Source: an uncultured Sphingobacteriales bacterium
GTDB lineage: Bacteria; Bacteroidota; Bacteroidia; Chitinophagales; Chitinophagaceae
Direction: 5' to 3'
Assembly (NCBI GenBank): GCA_937991535.1
Contig: CALKHN010000079.1
Coordinates: 97,044 to 161,043, forward strand
Length of the DNA stretch: 64,000 nt
Under the pieces are notes generated by a model that made no database searches, was not told the origin of the DNA, and saw nothing but the letters and a program-made list of their open reading frames with translations. A program made the position numbers and the translations under genes. Numbering within the stretch: the stretch's first letter is position 1; each line of letters begins with the position of its first letter. This document shows positions 51,099 through 59,785 of the stretch, in pieces.

Positions 51099-52139
51099 AT
51101 GAGCAACAAACAGATAAAAAAATGGGGCCGGGTAAATGGAAAAGACGTGTTGCAATATGAGTTGATAAATAAAACCGGAACGATAGTGCGGATATTGAAT
51201 TATGGTGGAACCATTACGGATATAATGACTGCAGACAAGAATGGTGAAGCTGGGAACGTTATTTTATGTTTTGATTCCCTTGAAGGTTATTTACAAAGGA
51301 ACAATCCCTTTTTTGGATGCCTGGTAGGTCGTTATGCTAACCGAATTGCCAACGCCCGTTTTTCCCTCAACGGAAAGGAATACCAACTTGCACCTAATGA
51401 CAATGGCAATTCTCTGCACGGGGGCATTAAAGGTTTTGATAAAAAAGTTTGGGATGCAGCCTATAATCCTGAAAGCAATACACTTAGACTTTACTATGAA
51501 AGTCCGGATGGTGAGGAGGGCTACCCGGGTAATCTGAAGGTTACGGTTGTATATACTTTAACGGAAAAAAGCGAACTGATCATTGATTATACCGCTGTTA
51601 CAGATGCACCAACGCCTGTAAATCTTACCAATCATGCCTATTTTAATTTGTCGGCCGGCAACGATGCGGAAATTCTTGATCACGAATTAACCCTGCACGC
51701 TCAGTACATAACAACTACAAATAGTAAGGTTATTCCTACCGGCGACCTGGTTCCGGTAAAAGACTCACCCTTTGATTTTACCGCTCCTAAAAAGGTTGGA
51801 AAGGATATAGGTGGCACAGGAAACGGTTATGATCATAATTTCGTGTTAGGCAATCTCACCGGCAAACTGCAACTCATCAGCACATTGTATCATGCAGCCA
51901 GTGGCAGATGTATGGAAACATCTACCACTCAACCCGGGGTTCAGTTGTATACCGGTAATTATTTGGATGGCAACCTGCAACATACACCCGGTAATATAAA
52001 GTATAACAAATATGGAGGATTGTGCCTCGAAACACAACATTACCCCGATTCGCCCAATCAGCCTGGCTTCCCCAACACTATACTACAGCCCGGCAACAAA
52101 TACCACCAGGTAACGGTATATAAATTTTTAGTTAAATAA
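51099..52139 (+). CDS. galM: Aldose 1-epimerase (mutarotase)
   Basis: This 346-residue cytoplasmic or periplasm-free enzyme has no signal peptide. The galactose mutarotase fold is marked by RILNYGGTITDIMTADKNGEAGNVILCFDSLEGYL, NPFFGCLVGRYANRIANARFSLNGKEYQL and GGIKGFDKKVW, then the catalytic His in TNHAYFNLSAG and the catalytic Glu in GGLCLETQHYPDSPNQP. Mutarotases interconvert alpha and beta anomers. It is divergent from the symporter unit across the araA relic, consistent with a former pentose/hexose utilisation locus. Confidence 0.92.
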   Translation: MSNKQIKKWGRVNGKDVLQYELINKTGTIVRILNYGGTITDIMTADKNGEAGNVILCFDSLEGYLQRNNPFFGCLVGRYANRIANARFSLNGKEYQLAPNDNGNSLHGGIKGFDKKVWDAAYNPESNTLRLYYESPDGEEGYPGNLKVTVVYTLTEKSELIIDYTAVTDAPTPVNLTNHAYFNLSAGNDAEILDHELTLHAQYITTTNSKVIPTGDLVPVKDSPFDFTAPKKVGKDIGGTGNGYDHNFVLGNLTGKLQLISTLYHAASGRCMETSTTQPGVQLYTGNYLDGNLQHTPGNIKYNKYGGLCLETQHYPDSPNQPGFPNTILQPGNKYHQVTVYKFLVK

Positions 52140-52189
52140 GCGGAAATATTGCTCATGCTGGTAAGAAGTGTTTTTTGCAGAATTTGAGT

Positions 52190-52197
52190 TAAATTTG
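52190..52197 (+). promoter_or_regulatory. -7 element upstream of def
   Basis: TAAATTTG at 52190-52197 fits the TAnnTTTG consensus and lies 36 bases before the def ATG at 52233. A TTTTTTG at 52171-52177 is closer than the usual -33 spacing, so the pairing is uncertain. Confidence 0.4.
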
Positions 52198-52232
52198 CAG
52201 CCATAATAAAAAGAAAATAACCAGCAGAATCA

Positions 52233-52811
52233 ATGATTTTACCCATTATAGCATATGGCGCTCCTGTACTGAGAACGTTGTGTAAGGATATAACACCCGA
52301 CCATCCTCAATTGAGTAAGTTGATTGATGATATGTGGGAAACCATGTATGCTTCCAATGGGGTGGGGTTGGCTGCTCCCCAGGTAAACCGCGATATTCGA
52401 CTTTTTGTGATAGACAGCACCCAGGTATTTGCCGGCATGGACGATGGTGAAAGGAAGAAGTATCCCGATGCACCAGGCATCAGGCAGGTTTTTATTAATG
52501 CGCACGTTACAGAACTGGATGGTAAAGAATGGGCATATAACGAAGGCTGCCTTAGTATTCCTAAAATAAGAGAAGATATTTTCCGTAATGAGGAAGTCAG
52601 CATCCGGTATATGGATGAACAATTTCATCCGCATCTGCAAACATTTAACGGGATAACGGCAAGGGTAATTCTGCATGAATACGATCATATAGAAGGAAAA
52701 TTGTTTATAGATTACCTGAAACCTTTTAAGCGCAGGTTGATGAAAGGCAAACTGGATGATATATCCAAAGGAAAAGTAAGTGTGGATTACAAAATGTCTT
52801 TTGCAAAGTAA
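52233..52811 (+). CDS. def: Peptide deformylase
   Basis: This 192-residue enzyme removes formyl groups from new proteins. The three family motifs are present: GVGLAAPQV (motif 1), EGCLSIP (motif 2, metal-binding Cys) and HEYDHIEGKLF (motif 3, HExxH with the catalytic Glu). The start is MILPIIAYGAPVLRTLCKDI. The C-terminal tail is Lys-rich. The next gene overlaps its end by about 11 bases. Confidence 0.95.
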   Translation: MILPIIAYGAPVLRTLCKDITPDHPQLSKLIDDMWETMYASNGVGLAAPQVNRDIRLFVIDSTQVFAGMDDGERKKYPDAPGIRQVFINAHVTELDGKEWAYNEGCLSIPKIREDIFRNEEVSIRYMDEQFHPHLQTFNGITARVILHEYDHIEGKLFIDYLKPFKRRLMKGKLDDISKGKVSVDYKMSFAK

Positions 52812-53781
52812 GTATCGGCATATACGCTGCCTTTTAACAGGATTGCTGCCAATAGTGATGTTTTTGCTGTTCCCCGTAGCATTTCTTTGTGCACAGGAAA
52901 ATGACACAGTAGTTGTAGATAAAAAAGTAATTACGCTTTCGGAGATCATTATCCGCAATAATGTAGATATACCTTCCTTTATTGAAAAGGTAAAAAATGA
53001 CACCACCTTTTACAAAGCCTTCCGTAACCTCCGGGTTTTGAATTTTACTTCGCTGAATGACATCAGGATGTTCAATAAAAAAGGGAAAGTAAAAGCGTCG
53101 CTGTACAGCAAAACCAAACAATGGGCAAGTAAGGGCTGCCGGCACACCAGCGTATTGCACGAGGAAGTGACCGGGGATATGTTTGACCACAACCACCATT
53201 ATAATTATTACACACCGGAATTGTATGCCAGTCTTTTTTTTGCACCCGACACCATTTGTGGCGAAACCAACATTGTAAAAGAGGCGGAATTGAATGTGAA
53301 GGGAAAATCGGGTATGGCAAAACATAAAGAGCAACTGAAAATGCTGTTTTTTAATCCGGGCAAAGCCATCCCGGGGCTGCCATTTATAGGAAGTAAAACA
53401 GCCATTTTCGACGAAGATATGGCGGCACTTTACGAATATCATCTCGATTTGCAGGAACATCTGGGCGAACTTTGCTACGTATTTGACATAAAAGCTAAAG
53501 AAGATTTGAGCGGAGCAAAAAGAAACCGGGTAGTTATTGATGAAATGACAACCTGGTTTAATGTAAAAACATTTGAAGTGATTGCCCGGAATTATGCTAT
53601 GCGTTATAATGCCGGCGTATATGATTTCGATGTTCAAATGCAGGTGGAAATGACGAAAACGAATGGTTATCTGGTTCCGAAATTATTACGCTACACAGGA
53701 AACTGGGATGTGATTTTCAAAAAAAGGGAAAGCGGCGTTTTCACCGCAACACTTTTTGATTTTGGACGAGGTGGTGAATAG
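52801..53781 (+). CDS. Secreted protein of unknown function downstream of def
   Basis: The frame is open from 52780, inside def; a TTG at 52801 gives the best signal peptide (KYRHIRCLLTGLLPIVMFLLFPVAFLCAQ, cut before END), while an ATG at 52858 would cut it short. The mature part of about 300 residues is rich in beta-type sequence: DKKVITLSEIIIRNNVDIPSFIEKVKNDTTFYKAFRNLRVLNFTS, TKQWASKGCRHTSVLHEEVTGDMFDHNHHYNYYTPELYASLFFAPDTI and RNYAMRYNAGVYDFDVQMQVEMTKTNGYLVPKLLRYTGNWDVIFKKRES. I do not recognise the family. The close overlap with def suggests co-transcription. A tandem word tract follows its stop. Confidence 0.65.
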   Translation: MQSKYRHIRCLLTGLLPIVMFLLFPVAFLCAQENDTVVVDKKVITLSEIIIRNNVDIPSFIEKVKNDTTFYKAFRNLRVLNFTSLNDIRMFNKKGKVKASLYSKTKQWASKGCRHTSVLHEEVTGDMFDHNHHYNYYTPELYASLFFAPDTICGETNIVKEAELNVKGKSGMAKHKEQLKMLFFNPGKAIPGLPFIGSKTAIFDEDMAALYEYHLDLQEHLGELCYVFDIKAKEDLSGAKRNRVVIDEMTTWFNVKTFEVIARNYAMRYNAGVYDFDVQMQVEMTKTNGYLVPKLLRYTGNWDVIFKKRESGVFTATLFDFGRGGE

Positions 53782-53784
53782 TTA

Positions 53785-53890
53785 ATTGTGAATTGTGAAG
53801 GGTGAAGGGTGAGGTGAGAGGAGAAATGGGAAAGGTGAAAGGTTCCTGCAACTTGTACCTTGCAACCTGAACCTTGCAACCTGCAACCTT
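53785..53890 (+). repeat. GTGAAGG and CCTTGCAACC tandem word tracts
   Basis: From four bases after the stop at 53781, words GTGAATT, GTGAAGG, GTGAAGG, GTGAG, GTGAGAG run to about 53842, followed by CTTGTACC, TTGCAACC, CTTGCAACC and CTGCAACC to 53890. The two halves have different words. Confidence 0.7.
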
Positions 53891-53961
53891 CCTGCCGTTT
53901 ACCTTCATATAGTATATTATGGCTAACTTAACACCACTTTTTCACTACTTAATTATGTAAT

Positions 53962-54870
53962 GTGTTTGCGGTAACCATACTTGGCAATAATTCGGCGCTT
54001 CCTATGCACAACAGGCATCCTACCGCGCAGGTAGTTTATTATGAAGAGCACCTGTTTTTAGTAGATTGCGGAGAAGGTACACAAATACAAATGAACAGGT
54101 ACAAGGTTCGCCGTAACCGTATCCGCTATATTTTCATCTCTCATTTACACGGCGACCATTATTTTGGACTACCGGGTTTGTTAACCAGCTATGGATTAAA
54201 CGGCCGTACAGAAGATCTTTGGATATTTTCACCCCCCTTGTTAAAGGAGATCATGGAAATACAGTTTAAGGCCTCCGATACGCTGTTGCCTTACCGCCTG
54301 CATTTTGTTGCTATTGAAAAAGACGGACTTCTGGTAGATGAAAAGAAATTAACGGTGAGTGCTTTTGCAGTCAATCACCGCATACCCTGCTGGGGTTTTT
54401 TATTTAAAGAAAAGGAAAAACCCCTGACACTCAACAGTGATAAATTGCGGGAATATGCAATTCCATTTTCATTTTACCAGCATCTTAAAATGGGTGAAGA
54501 TTATGTTACCGGAGGAGGCGAAATTATAAAAAATGAGTGGATAACGCGCCCATCGGAAAATATTCATAGCTATGCGTACTGTGCCGATACTTTGTATGAT
54601 GAAGGTATAGCCGAAAAATGCAAAGACGTAAGTTTGTTGTATCATGAAGCTACATATTTAGATGATCAGAGAGAAAAAGCGATAAGCAGAATGCATTCTA
54701 CAAGCCGGCAAGCCGCAGCTATTGCGCTCAAAGCCAACGCCCGTAAACTGCTTATTGGTCATTTCAGCAGCAAGTATGAAACACTGGATGATTTCCTTAC
54801 GGAAGCACAGGACGTTTTTCCAAATACAGATTTAGCCATAGAAGGTGCAACTTATATCATACGTAAATGA
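53962..54870 (+). CDS. rnz: Ribonuclease Z
   Basis: This 302-residue enzyme (GTG start) has the tRNase Z pattern: FAVTILGNNSALPMHNRHPTAQVV, LVDCGEGTQIQMNRYKV, FISHLHGDHYFGLPGLL (HxHxDH motif), SFYQH and HSTSRQAAAIALKANARKLLIGHFSSKYETL, where the late His and the GHFSSKY block supply the remaining zinc ligands. RNase Z trims tRNA 3' ends. The gene is separate from the previous one by about 180 bases that carry a word tract. Confidence 0.95.
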   Translation: MFAVTILGNNSALPMHNRHPTAQVVYYEEHLFLVDCGEGTQIQMNRYKVRRNRIRYIFISHLHGDHYFGLPGLLTSYGLNGRTEDLWIFSPPLLKEIMEIQFKASDTLLPYRLHFVAIEKDGLLVDEKKLTVSAFAVNHRIPCWGFLFKEKEKPLTLNSDKLREYAIPFSFYQHLKMGEDYVTGGGEIIKNEWITRPSENIHSYAYCADTLYDEGIAEKCKDVSLLYHEATYLDDQREKAISRMHSTSRQAAAIALKANARKLLIGHFSSKYETLDDFLTEAQDVFPNTDLAIEGATYIIRK

Positions 54871-55001
54871 GCGCGGTATTGTCTTAATAATCTTATGATA
54901 TTTATTCTTAATATCAAAATAAAATATCCATCTTTATAGGGAACAGCTTAGGTTGGCATGATTTTTTTTTAACTTCTTATTCATCTAAAATCAGAACTTG
55001 T

Positions 55002-55496
55002 ATGAAAAAAACACTTTATCGCCTGGTTCAGATTTCTATGTTTGTTGCTATAGCCAGTATCTGGCTTTTTTCGTGTAAACCTAAAATAAGTGATCAGGAC
55101 ATAGAAAATAAAATTCAATCCAATACCGCTTTATCACATCTTGCGGTTAGTGTAAAAGATGGGGTAGTTACACTTAGCGGTGAAGCCAAAGACGAAGCCG
55201 ACAGGGCAAGCAGCGAGGCCGCGGTTAAAAGTATTGAAGGGGTAAAAGAAGTGGTGAACAATACAACCGTTGCACCACCTCCTGCACCTGCACCTGTTGA
55301 AATTGCTGCCGATGATCCGTTAACCAAAGGAATAGCCGATGCGCTTAAAGATTTTCCAACTGTAAAAGCTACCGCAAACGACGGTGTAATTACCGTTACC
55401 GGCGAAACCACGGCTGCCAACTGGAAAAAAATTAAAATGGCACTGGACGGCTTAAAACCTAAGAAAGTTGACGCTACCGCTTTGAAAATTAATTAA
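55002..55496 (+). CDS. BON-domain lipoprotein
   Basis: This 164-residue lipoprotein has the lipobox WLFSC (Cys25). Two BON domains follow: residues about 33-85 (DQDIENKIQSNTALSHLAVSVKDGVVTLSGEAKDEADRASSEAAVKSIEGVKEVVNN) and about 105-160 (DPLTKGIADALKDFPTVKATANDGVITVTGETTAANWKKIKMALDGL), joined by a Pro/Ala-rich linker. BON domains bind phospholipid or stabilise envelope proteins. It is followed at once by a BON-SH3b gene (15 bases), clearly one unit. Confidence 0.85.
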   Translation: MKKTLYRLVQISMFVAIASIWLFSCKPKISDQDIENKIQSNTALSHLAVSVKDGVVTLSGEAKDEADRASSEAAVKSIEGVKEVVNNTTVAPPPAPAPVEIAADDPLTKGIADALKDFPTVKATANDGVITVTGETTAANWKKIKMALDGLKPKKVDATALKIN

Positions 55497-55511
55497 CCTA
55501 AAAAAAATCTT

Positions 55512-55931
55512 ATGGCACTGCAGAACAAATACAAACAGTTGGTTGATGCCGCAACTGCTTCAGGCGTGGCCAATTTACAGGTAAGGGAGCAGGACGGCGT
55601 ACTGTATATTGATGGTGAAGCTCCATCCGGCAGCGTAAAAGACCAGTTGTGGGATATATATGGAAAAATAGACCCCAATTTTTTGACGGGTGATGTAGTA
55701 ATGAATATAAATGTAGCTTCCGCTGTGGCTGGCGCTAAGGCTAAAGTAACCACCGAAAAATCTAATCTTAATATTCGCAAAGGCCCGGGAACCGATCAGC
55801 CCATTGTTGGAAAAGCGGCGCATAATGCAATAGTAACTTTGGTTAGCAAAGCAAACGATCAGTGGTGGCTGATCAGAACAGAGGAGGGTGAAGAAGGTTA
55901 TGCTTATGCCCAGTATTTAACAGTACAGTGA
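55512..55931 (+). CDS. BON-like plus SH3b protein
   Basis: This 139-residue protein has no signal peptide. Residues 1-70 match a Kbp-like BON domain (NKYKQLVDAATASGVANLQVREQDGVLYIDGEAPSGSVKDQLWDIYGKIDPNFLTGDVVMNI). Residues 75-139 match an SH3b domain (TTEKSNLNIRKGPGTDQPIVGKAAHNAIVTLVSKANDQWWLIRTEEGEEGYAYAQYL). Such proteins may be envelope-associated, but the missing signal leaves its location open. It is 15 bases after the BON lipoprotein stop, so the two form an operon. Confidence 0.85.
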   Translation: MALQNKYKQLVDAATASGVANLQVREQDGVLYIDGEAPSGSVKDQLWDIYGKIDPNFLTGDVVMNINVASAVAGAKAKVTTEKSNLNIRKGPGTDQPIVGKAAHNAIVTLVSKANDQWWLIRTEEGEEGYAYAQYLTVQ

Positions 55932-55976
55932 TAGTAATAATTTAAGGCGGCCGGCAAGCTGTGTTAAAGTTGTTTG

Positions 55977-56006
55977 CCACAGATTCGCAGATATAGCTGC
56001 GGGCCT
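55977..56006 (+). terminator. Nested hairpin after the BON-SH3b gene
   Basis: CCACAG and CTGTGG enclose CGCAG and CTGCG, forming a two-part stem followed by TATTTTT, about 45 bases after the stop codon. Confidence 0.6.
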
Positions 56007-56102
56007 GTGGTATTTTTACGCAATCCTGCGTCTGCCGGCAGCCAGACGAAGCCAGCTACGTTAGAATAATTTGTATGGCATTGCCTGAAATTTAAATTTA
56101 AA

Positions 56103-56125
56103 CCAGATAAATCCTGATTATCTGG
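56103..56125 (+). promoter_or_regulatory. Hairpin in the leader of the leucine operon
   Basis: CCAGATAA (56103-56110) pairs exactly with TTATCTGG (56118-56125) on a seven-base loop, 45 bases before the leuC ATG. It may be an operator or a 5' stem; no T-run follows and no Leu-codon leader peptide was seen. Confidence 0.4.
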
Positions 56126-56170
56126 CTATAATTTAAGAAATTTGCGGTTCTCTTTTAAATTTAAAAAAAA

Positions 56171-57577
56171 ATGAGCAGTCAGCCAGCAACATTATTTGAT
56201 AAGGTGTGGGACGCACATGTAGTTAGAAAAATTACAGACGGCCCCGATGTACTTTTTATTGACCGGCATTTCATTCACGAGGTAACCAGCCCGGTTGCTT
56301 TTCTTAGCCTGGAGCGAAGAGGACTTCAGGTAATGTTTCCCTATAAAACCTTTGCTACTGCAGATCACAATACACCTACCATTAACCAGCATTTGCCGGT
56401 ACAGGATCCGCTATCCGCTATCCAGTTAAAGGCGCTGGAAACAAATTCGGGCAAATACGGAATTTCACATTGGGGATTGGGTAATCCCAAAAACGGAATT
56501 GTGCATGTGGTTGGACCCGAAAACGGTATTACGCAGCCGGGTATGACGATCGTTTGTGGCGATTCGCATACTTCTACCCATGGCGCTTTTGGCGCTATCG
56601 CTTTTGGCATTGGTACATCAGAGGTGGAGATGGTGCTGTCTTCGCAGTGCATTATGCAGCCCAAACCAAAGAAAATGCGCATCAATGTTAATGGCGAATT
56701 GGGTAAGGGTGTTACACCGAAAGATGTAGTGCTGTATATCATTTCAAAATTAACAGCGGCGGGCGCTACAGGGTATTTTGTTGAATTTGCAGGGGATGTG
56801 TTTGCAAATATGAGTATGGAAGGCCGCATGACCGTTTGTAATATGAGCATTGAAATGGGCGCCCGGGGTGGTATGATCGCACCGGATGAAACAACCTTTG
56901 CCTATATCAAAGGAAAAGACAGGGCGCCTAAAGAAGAAGCCTGGGATAAGGCGCTGGCTTACTGGAAAACCTTGAAAACAGACGATGGAGCCGGTTTTGA
57001 CAAAGAATATCATTTTAACGCTGCGGATATTGAGCCTATGATCACCTTTGGCACCAATCCCGGCATGGGCATAGGCATCAGCAAGCGTATTCCTGTAACG
57101 CAGGAGTTGGGGAGCGGCAGGTCCAGCTACGAAAAATCGCTTAATTATATGGGCTTTCAGGAAGATGATGGTATGCTGGGTAAAAAAGTAGATTATGTTT
57201 TTATTGGGAGTTGCACCAACGGGCGCATTGAAGATTTTCGCGCTTTCGCCTCCATCATAAAAGGACGCAAAAAGGCAGATCATGTTACAGCATGGATTGT
57301 TCCCGGTTCACATGTGGTGGAGCGGCAGATAAAGGAAGAAGGGATACTGGATATAATGCAGAAAGCGGGCTTCGAGTTGCGTCAGCCTGGTTGTTCAGCG
57401 TGCCTTGCGATGAATGATGATAAAATTCCTGCCGGTAAATATGCCGTAAGTACCAGTAACCGCAATTTTGAAGGAAGGCAGGGCCCCGGCGCCAGAACGA
57501 TGCTGGCAAGCCCCCTGGTGGCTGCAGCCGCGGCGGTTACCGGCGTCGTTACAGACCCGCGCGAACTGATGAATTAA
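56171..57577 (+). CDS. leuC: 3-isopropylmalate dehydratase large subunit
   Basis: This 468-residue aconitase-family protein is the first gene of the leucine operon. LFDKVWDAHVVRKI begins it; VVCGDSHTSTHGAFGAIAFGIGTSEVEMVLSSQCI and the [4Fe-4S] ligands in GSCTNGRIEDF and GCSACLAMN are in place. LeuC with LeuD converts 2-isopropylmalate to 3-isopropylmalate. It has a normal length and its stop lies 31 bases before leuD, with a CAAATCA word tract between. Confidence 0.96.
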   Translation: MSSQPATLFDKVWDAHVVRKITDGPDVLFIDRHFIHEVTSPVAFLSLERRGLQVMFPYKTFATADHNTPTINQHLPVQDPLSAIQLKALETNSGKYGISHWGLGNPKNGIVHVVGPENGITQPGMTIVCGDSHTSTHGAFGAIAFGIGTSEVEMVLSSQCIMQPKPKKMRINVNGELGKGVTPKDVVLYIISKLTAAGATGYFVEFAGDVFANMSMEGRMTVCNMSIEMGARGGMIAPDETTFAYIKGKDRAPKEEAWDKALAYWKTLKTDDGAGFDKEYHFNAADIEPMITFGTNPGMGIGISKRIPVTQELGSGRSSYEKSLNYMGFQEDDGMLGKKVDYVFIGSCTNGRIEDFRAFASIIKGRKKADHVTAWIVPGSHVVERQIKEEGILDIMQKAGFELRQPGCSACLAMNDDKIPAGKYAVSTSNRNFEGRQGPGARTMLASPLVAAAAAVTGVVTDPRELMN

Positions 57578-57578
57578 A

Positions 57579-57606
57579 AATCGCAAATCACAAATCACAA
57601 ATCAAA
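57579..57606 (+). repeat. CAAATCA tandem word tract between leuC and leuD
   Basis: Directly after the leuC stop the words AATCGCAA, ATCACAA, ATCACAA, ATCAAA run in tandem to the leuD ATG. It is the shortest of the post-stop tracts and also spans the leuD ribosome-binding area. Confidence 0.55.
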
Positions 57607-57608
57607 AC

Positions 57609-58205
57609 ATGTCTTACGATAAATTTACGATACTTAAAAGTACAGCGGTTCCAATGCCCATTGAAAATGTGGATACCGATCAGATCATTCCTGCCCGTTT
57701 TTTGAAAGCAACAGAGCGCAAAGGGTTTGGCGACAATCTTTTTCGCGACTGGCGGTATAACAGTGATAACACACCCAAAAAGGATTTCGTTTTGAACAAC
57801 CCCCTGTATTCGGGTAAAATATTGGTTGGAGGTAAAAACTTTGGCAGTGGAAGCAGCCGCGAGCATGCGGCATGGGCGATTTATGACTATGGGTTCCGTT
57901 GCGTGGTATCAAGTTTTTTTGCTGATATTTTTAAAAACAATGCTATTAATATTGGTATACTTCCCGTGCAGGTGAGTGAAACATTTTTGGATAAAATATT
58001 TACCGCCATTGAAGCCAATCCCCGGAATGAAATTGAAATAAATCTTCCGGATCAAACCATTGCCATTCTTTCAACGGGTGAATCTGAATCGTTTGAAATC
58101 AATGGATATAAAAAGCATAACCTGGTTAATGGGTATGATGATATTGATTATTTGCAGGCAATGAAAGGAGAAATTCAGTCATTCGCCAGTGCCAGTGTAT
58201 ACTAA
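57609..58205 (+). CDS. leuD: 3-isopropylmalate dehydratase small subunit
   Basis: This 198-residue swivel subunit starts MSYDKFTILKSTAVPMPIENVDTDQIIPARFL and has GGKNFGSGSSREHAAWAI and a late segment ending with KGEIQSFASASVY. It completes LeuC. The next gene begins 16 bases after its stop, so the operon continues. Confidence 0.95.
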   Translation: MSYDKFTILKSTAVPMPIENVDTDQIIPARFLKATERKGFGDNLFRDWRYNSDNTPKKDFVLNNPLYSGKILVGGKNFGSGSSREHAAWAIYDYGFRCVVSSFFADIFKNNAINIGILPVQVSETFLDKIFTAIEANPRNEIEINLPDQTIAILSTGESESFEINGYKKHNLVNGYDDIDYLQAMKGEIQSFASASVY

Positions 58206-58221
58206 AAACGATCAGCAAAAC

Positions 58222-59745
58222 ATGCCGTCAGCTCAGCGATATATTGAAATAATGGATACCACACTCAGGGATGGAGAGCAAACCAGCGGGGTGTCTTTTT
58301 CTGCATCAGAAAAATTAACGATCGCAAAACTTTTGTTATCGGAAGTAAAGGTAGACAGGATTGAGGTAGCGTCGGCCCGGGTGTCGGAAGGTGAATTTGA
58401 CGCGGTAAAGCGAATTACCAAATGGGCTAAAGCCAATGGCTGTCTCAATAAGGTGGAAGTACTCACTTTTGTTGACGGGGATGTGTCGGTACAATGGATG
58501 CTGAAAGCAGGAGCAAAAGTAATGAACCTGCTTACCAAAGGGTCCCTGAATCATTTAACACATCAGCTCAAAAAAAAACCCGAGCAGCATTTCGCGGATG
58601 TTGCTGCCGTTATTGCTTTGGCCGGTAAAAAGGGGATAGCATGTAACGTATATCTTGAAGACTGGAGCAATGGTATGCGGTATTCAAAAGAATACGTTTT
58701 TCAGTATCTTGATTTCCTGCGCAACCAGCCCGTTAAAAGAATTATGCTGCCCGATACATTGGGTGTTTTGATCCCATCGGAGGCTTATGCATATGTATCG
58801 GAAATTGTTTCCCGCTATCCCGGTATTCATTTTGATTTTCATGCGCACAATGATTATGACCTGGGTACAGCCAATGTGCTGGAAGCTGTAAAAGCTGGCG
58901 CACATGGTATTCATCTTACCATAAATGGCATGGGCGAAAGGGCCGGGAATGCACCACTGGCAAGCGCTATAGCCGTATTGAATGATTTTGTGCCGGAAGT
59001 AAAAACGGCAGTGGTTGAAAAGTCGTTGTATACCGTAAGCAAACTGGTTGAAACGTTTTCGGGTTTTCGTATTCCCGCTAATAAGCCTGTGGTGGGGGAA
59101 AATGTATTTACGCAAACCGCAGGTATTCATGCAGACGGCGACAAAAAAAATAAACTGTATTGCAGCGACCTGATGCCGGAGCGCTTTGGGCGGCAGCGAA
59201 AATATGCTTTGGGTAAAACCAGTGGAAAAGCCAATATCGAAAACAATTTGCAACAACTGGGTATACACTTGTCTGAAGCGGATTTGAGAAAGGTAACGCA
59301 ACGAATTATAGAACTGGGCGACAGGAAAGAGGATGTTACCCAATCCGACCTCCCTTATATTATTTCGGATATATTGAACAGCACTGCCACCAACGATAAA
59401 GTAAAGATTGAAAACTATGCACTCACGCATTCAAAGGGACTGAATCCGTCGGTAACATTAAAGCTGGTGATAGATGGTGAATGGTTTGAAGAGCATGCAC
59501 AGGGCGACGGTCAATATGATGCTTTTATGAATGCGCTCAAAAAAGTATACAAGCACAAGAAACTGGAGTTGCCGCTGTTAACGGACTATGCCGTTCGCAT
59601 TCCGCCCGGCGGCAGAAGCGACGCTTTGTGCGAAACGATAATAACCTGGAGATATAATGATAAAGAGTTCAAAACAAGAGGACTCGACAGTGATCAAACG
59701 GTGTCGGCAATAAAAGCAACTCAAAAAATGCTGAACAGCATATAG
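58222..59745 (+). CDS. 2-isopropylmalate synthase-like / citramalate synthase-like enzyme
   Basis: Using the ATG at 58222 (an earlier in-frame GTG overlaps leuD), the product has about 507 residues. The DRE-TIM synthase core shows IMDTTLRDGEQTSGVSFSASEKL, HFDFHAHNDYDLGTANVLEAVKAGAHGIHLTINGMGERAGNAPLASA (HxH zinc ligands) and a C-terminal LeuA-type regulatory domain (about 400-507: KIENYALTHSKGLNPSVTLKL). Two roles fit: 2-isopropylmalate synthase, or citramalate synthase for isoleucine. In this phylum such genes lie between leuD and leuB, as here, next to separate leuA genes, which favours a citramalate or related role; I leave the symbol blank. Confidence 0.85.
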   Translation: MPSAQRYIEIMDTTLRDGEQTSGVSFSASEKLTIAKLLLSEVKVDRIEVASARVSEGEFDAVKRITKWAKANGCLNKVEVLTFVDGDVSVQWMLKAGAKVMNLLTKGSLNHLTHQLKKKPEQHFADVAAVIALAGKKGIACNVYLEDWSNGMRYSKEYVFQYLDFLRNQPVKRIMLPDTLGVLIPSEAYAYVSEIVSRYPGIHFDFHAHNDYDLGTANVLEAVKAGAHGIHLTINGMGERAGNAPLASAIAVLNDFVPEVKTAVVEKSLYTVSKLVETFSGFRIPANKPVVGENVFTQTAGIHADGDKKNKLYCSDLMPERFGRQRKYALGKTSGKANIENNLQQLGIHLSEADLRKVTQRIIELGDRKEDVTQSDLPYIISDILNSTATNDKVKIENYALTHSKGLNPSVTLKLVIDGEWFEEHAQGDGQYDAFMNALKKVYKHKKLELPLLTDYAVRIPPGGRSDALCETIITWRYNDKEFKTRGLDSDQTVSAIKATQKMLNSI

Positions 59746-59785
59746 CGGATCAATACAACATCATTTCATTTCAATAAAAAATAAA

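Noticed and set aside
52239..53637. Long minus-strand frames opposite def and the secreted unknown protein
   Set aside because: They are antisense shadows; the plus-strand genes carry clear family motifs or a signal peptide.
58684..59430. 248-codon minus-strand frame opposite the synthase gene
   Set aside because: It is a shadow of the DRE-TIM synthase and has no homology or start context.
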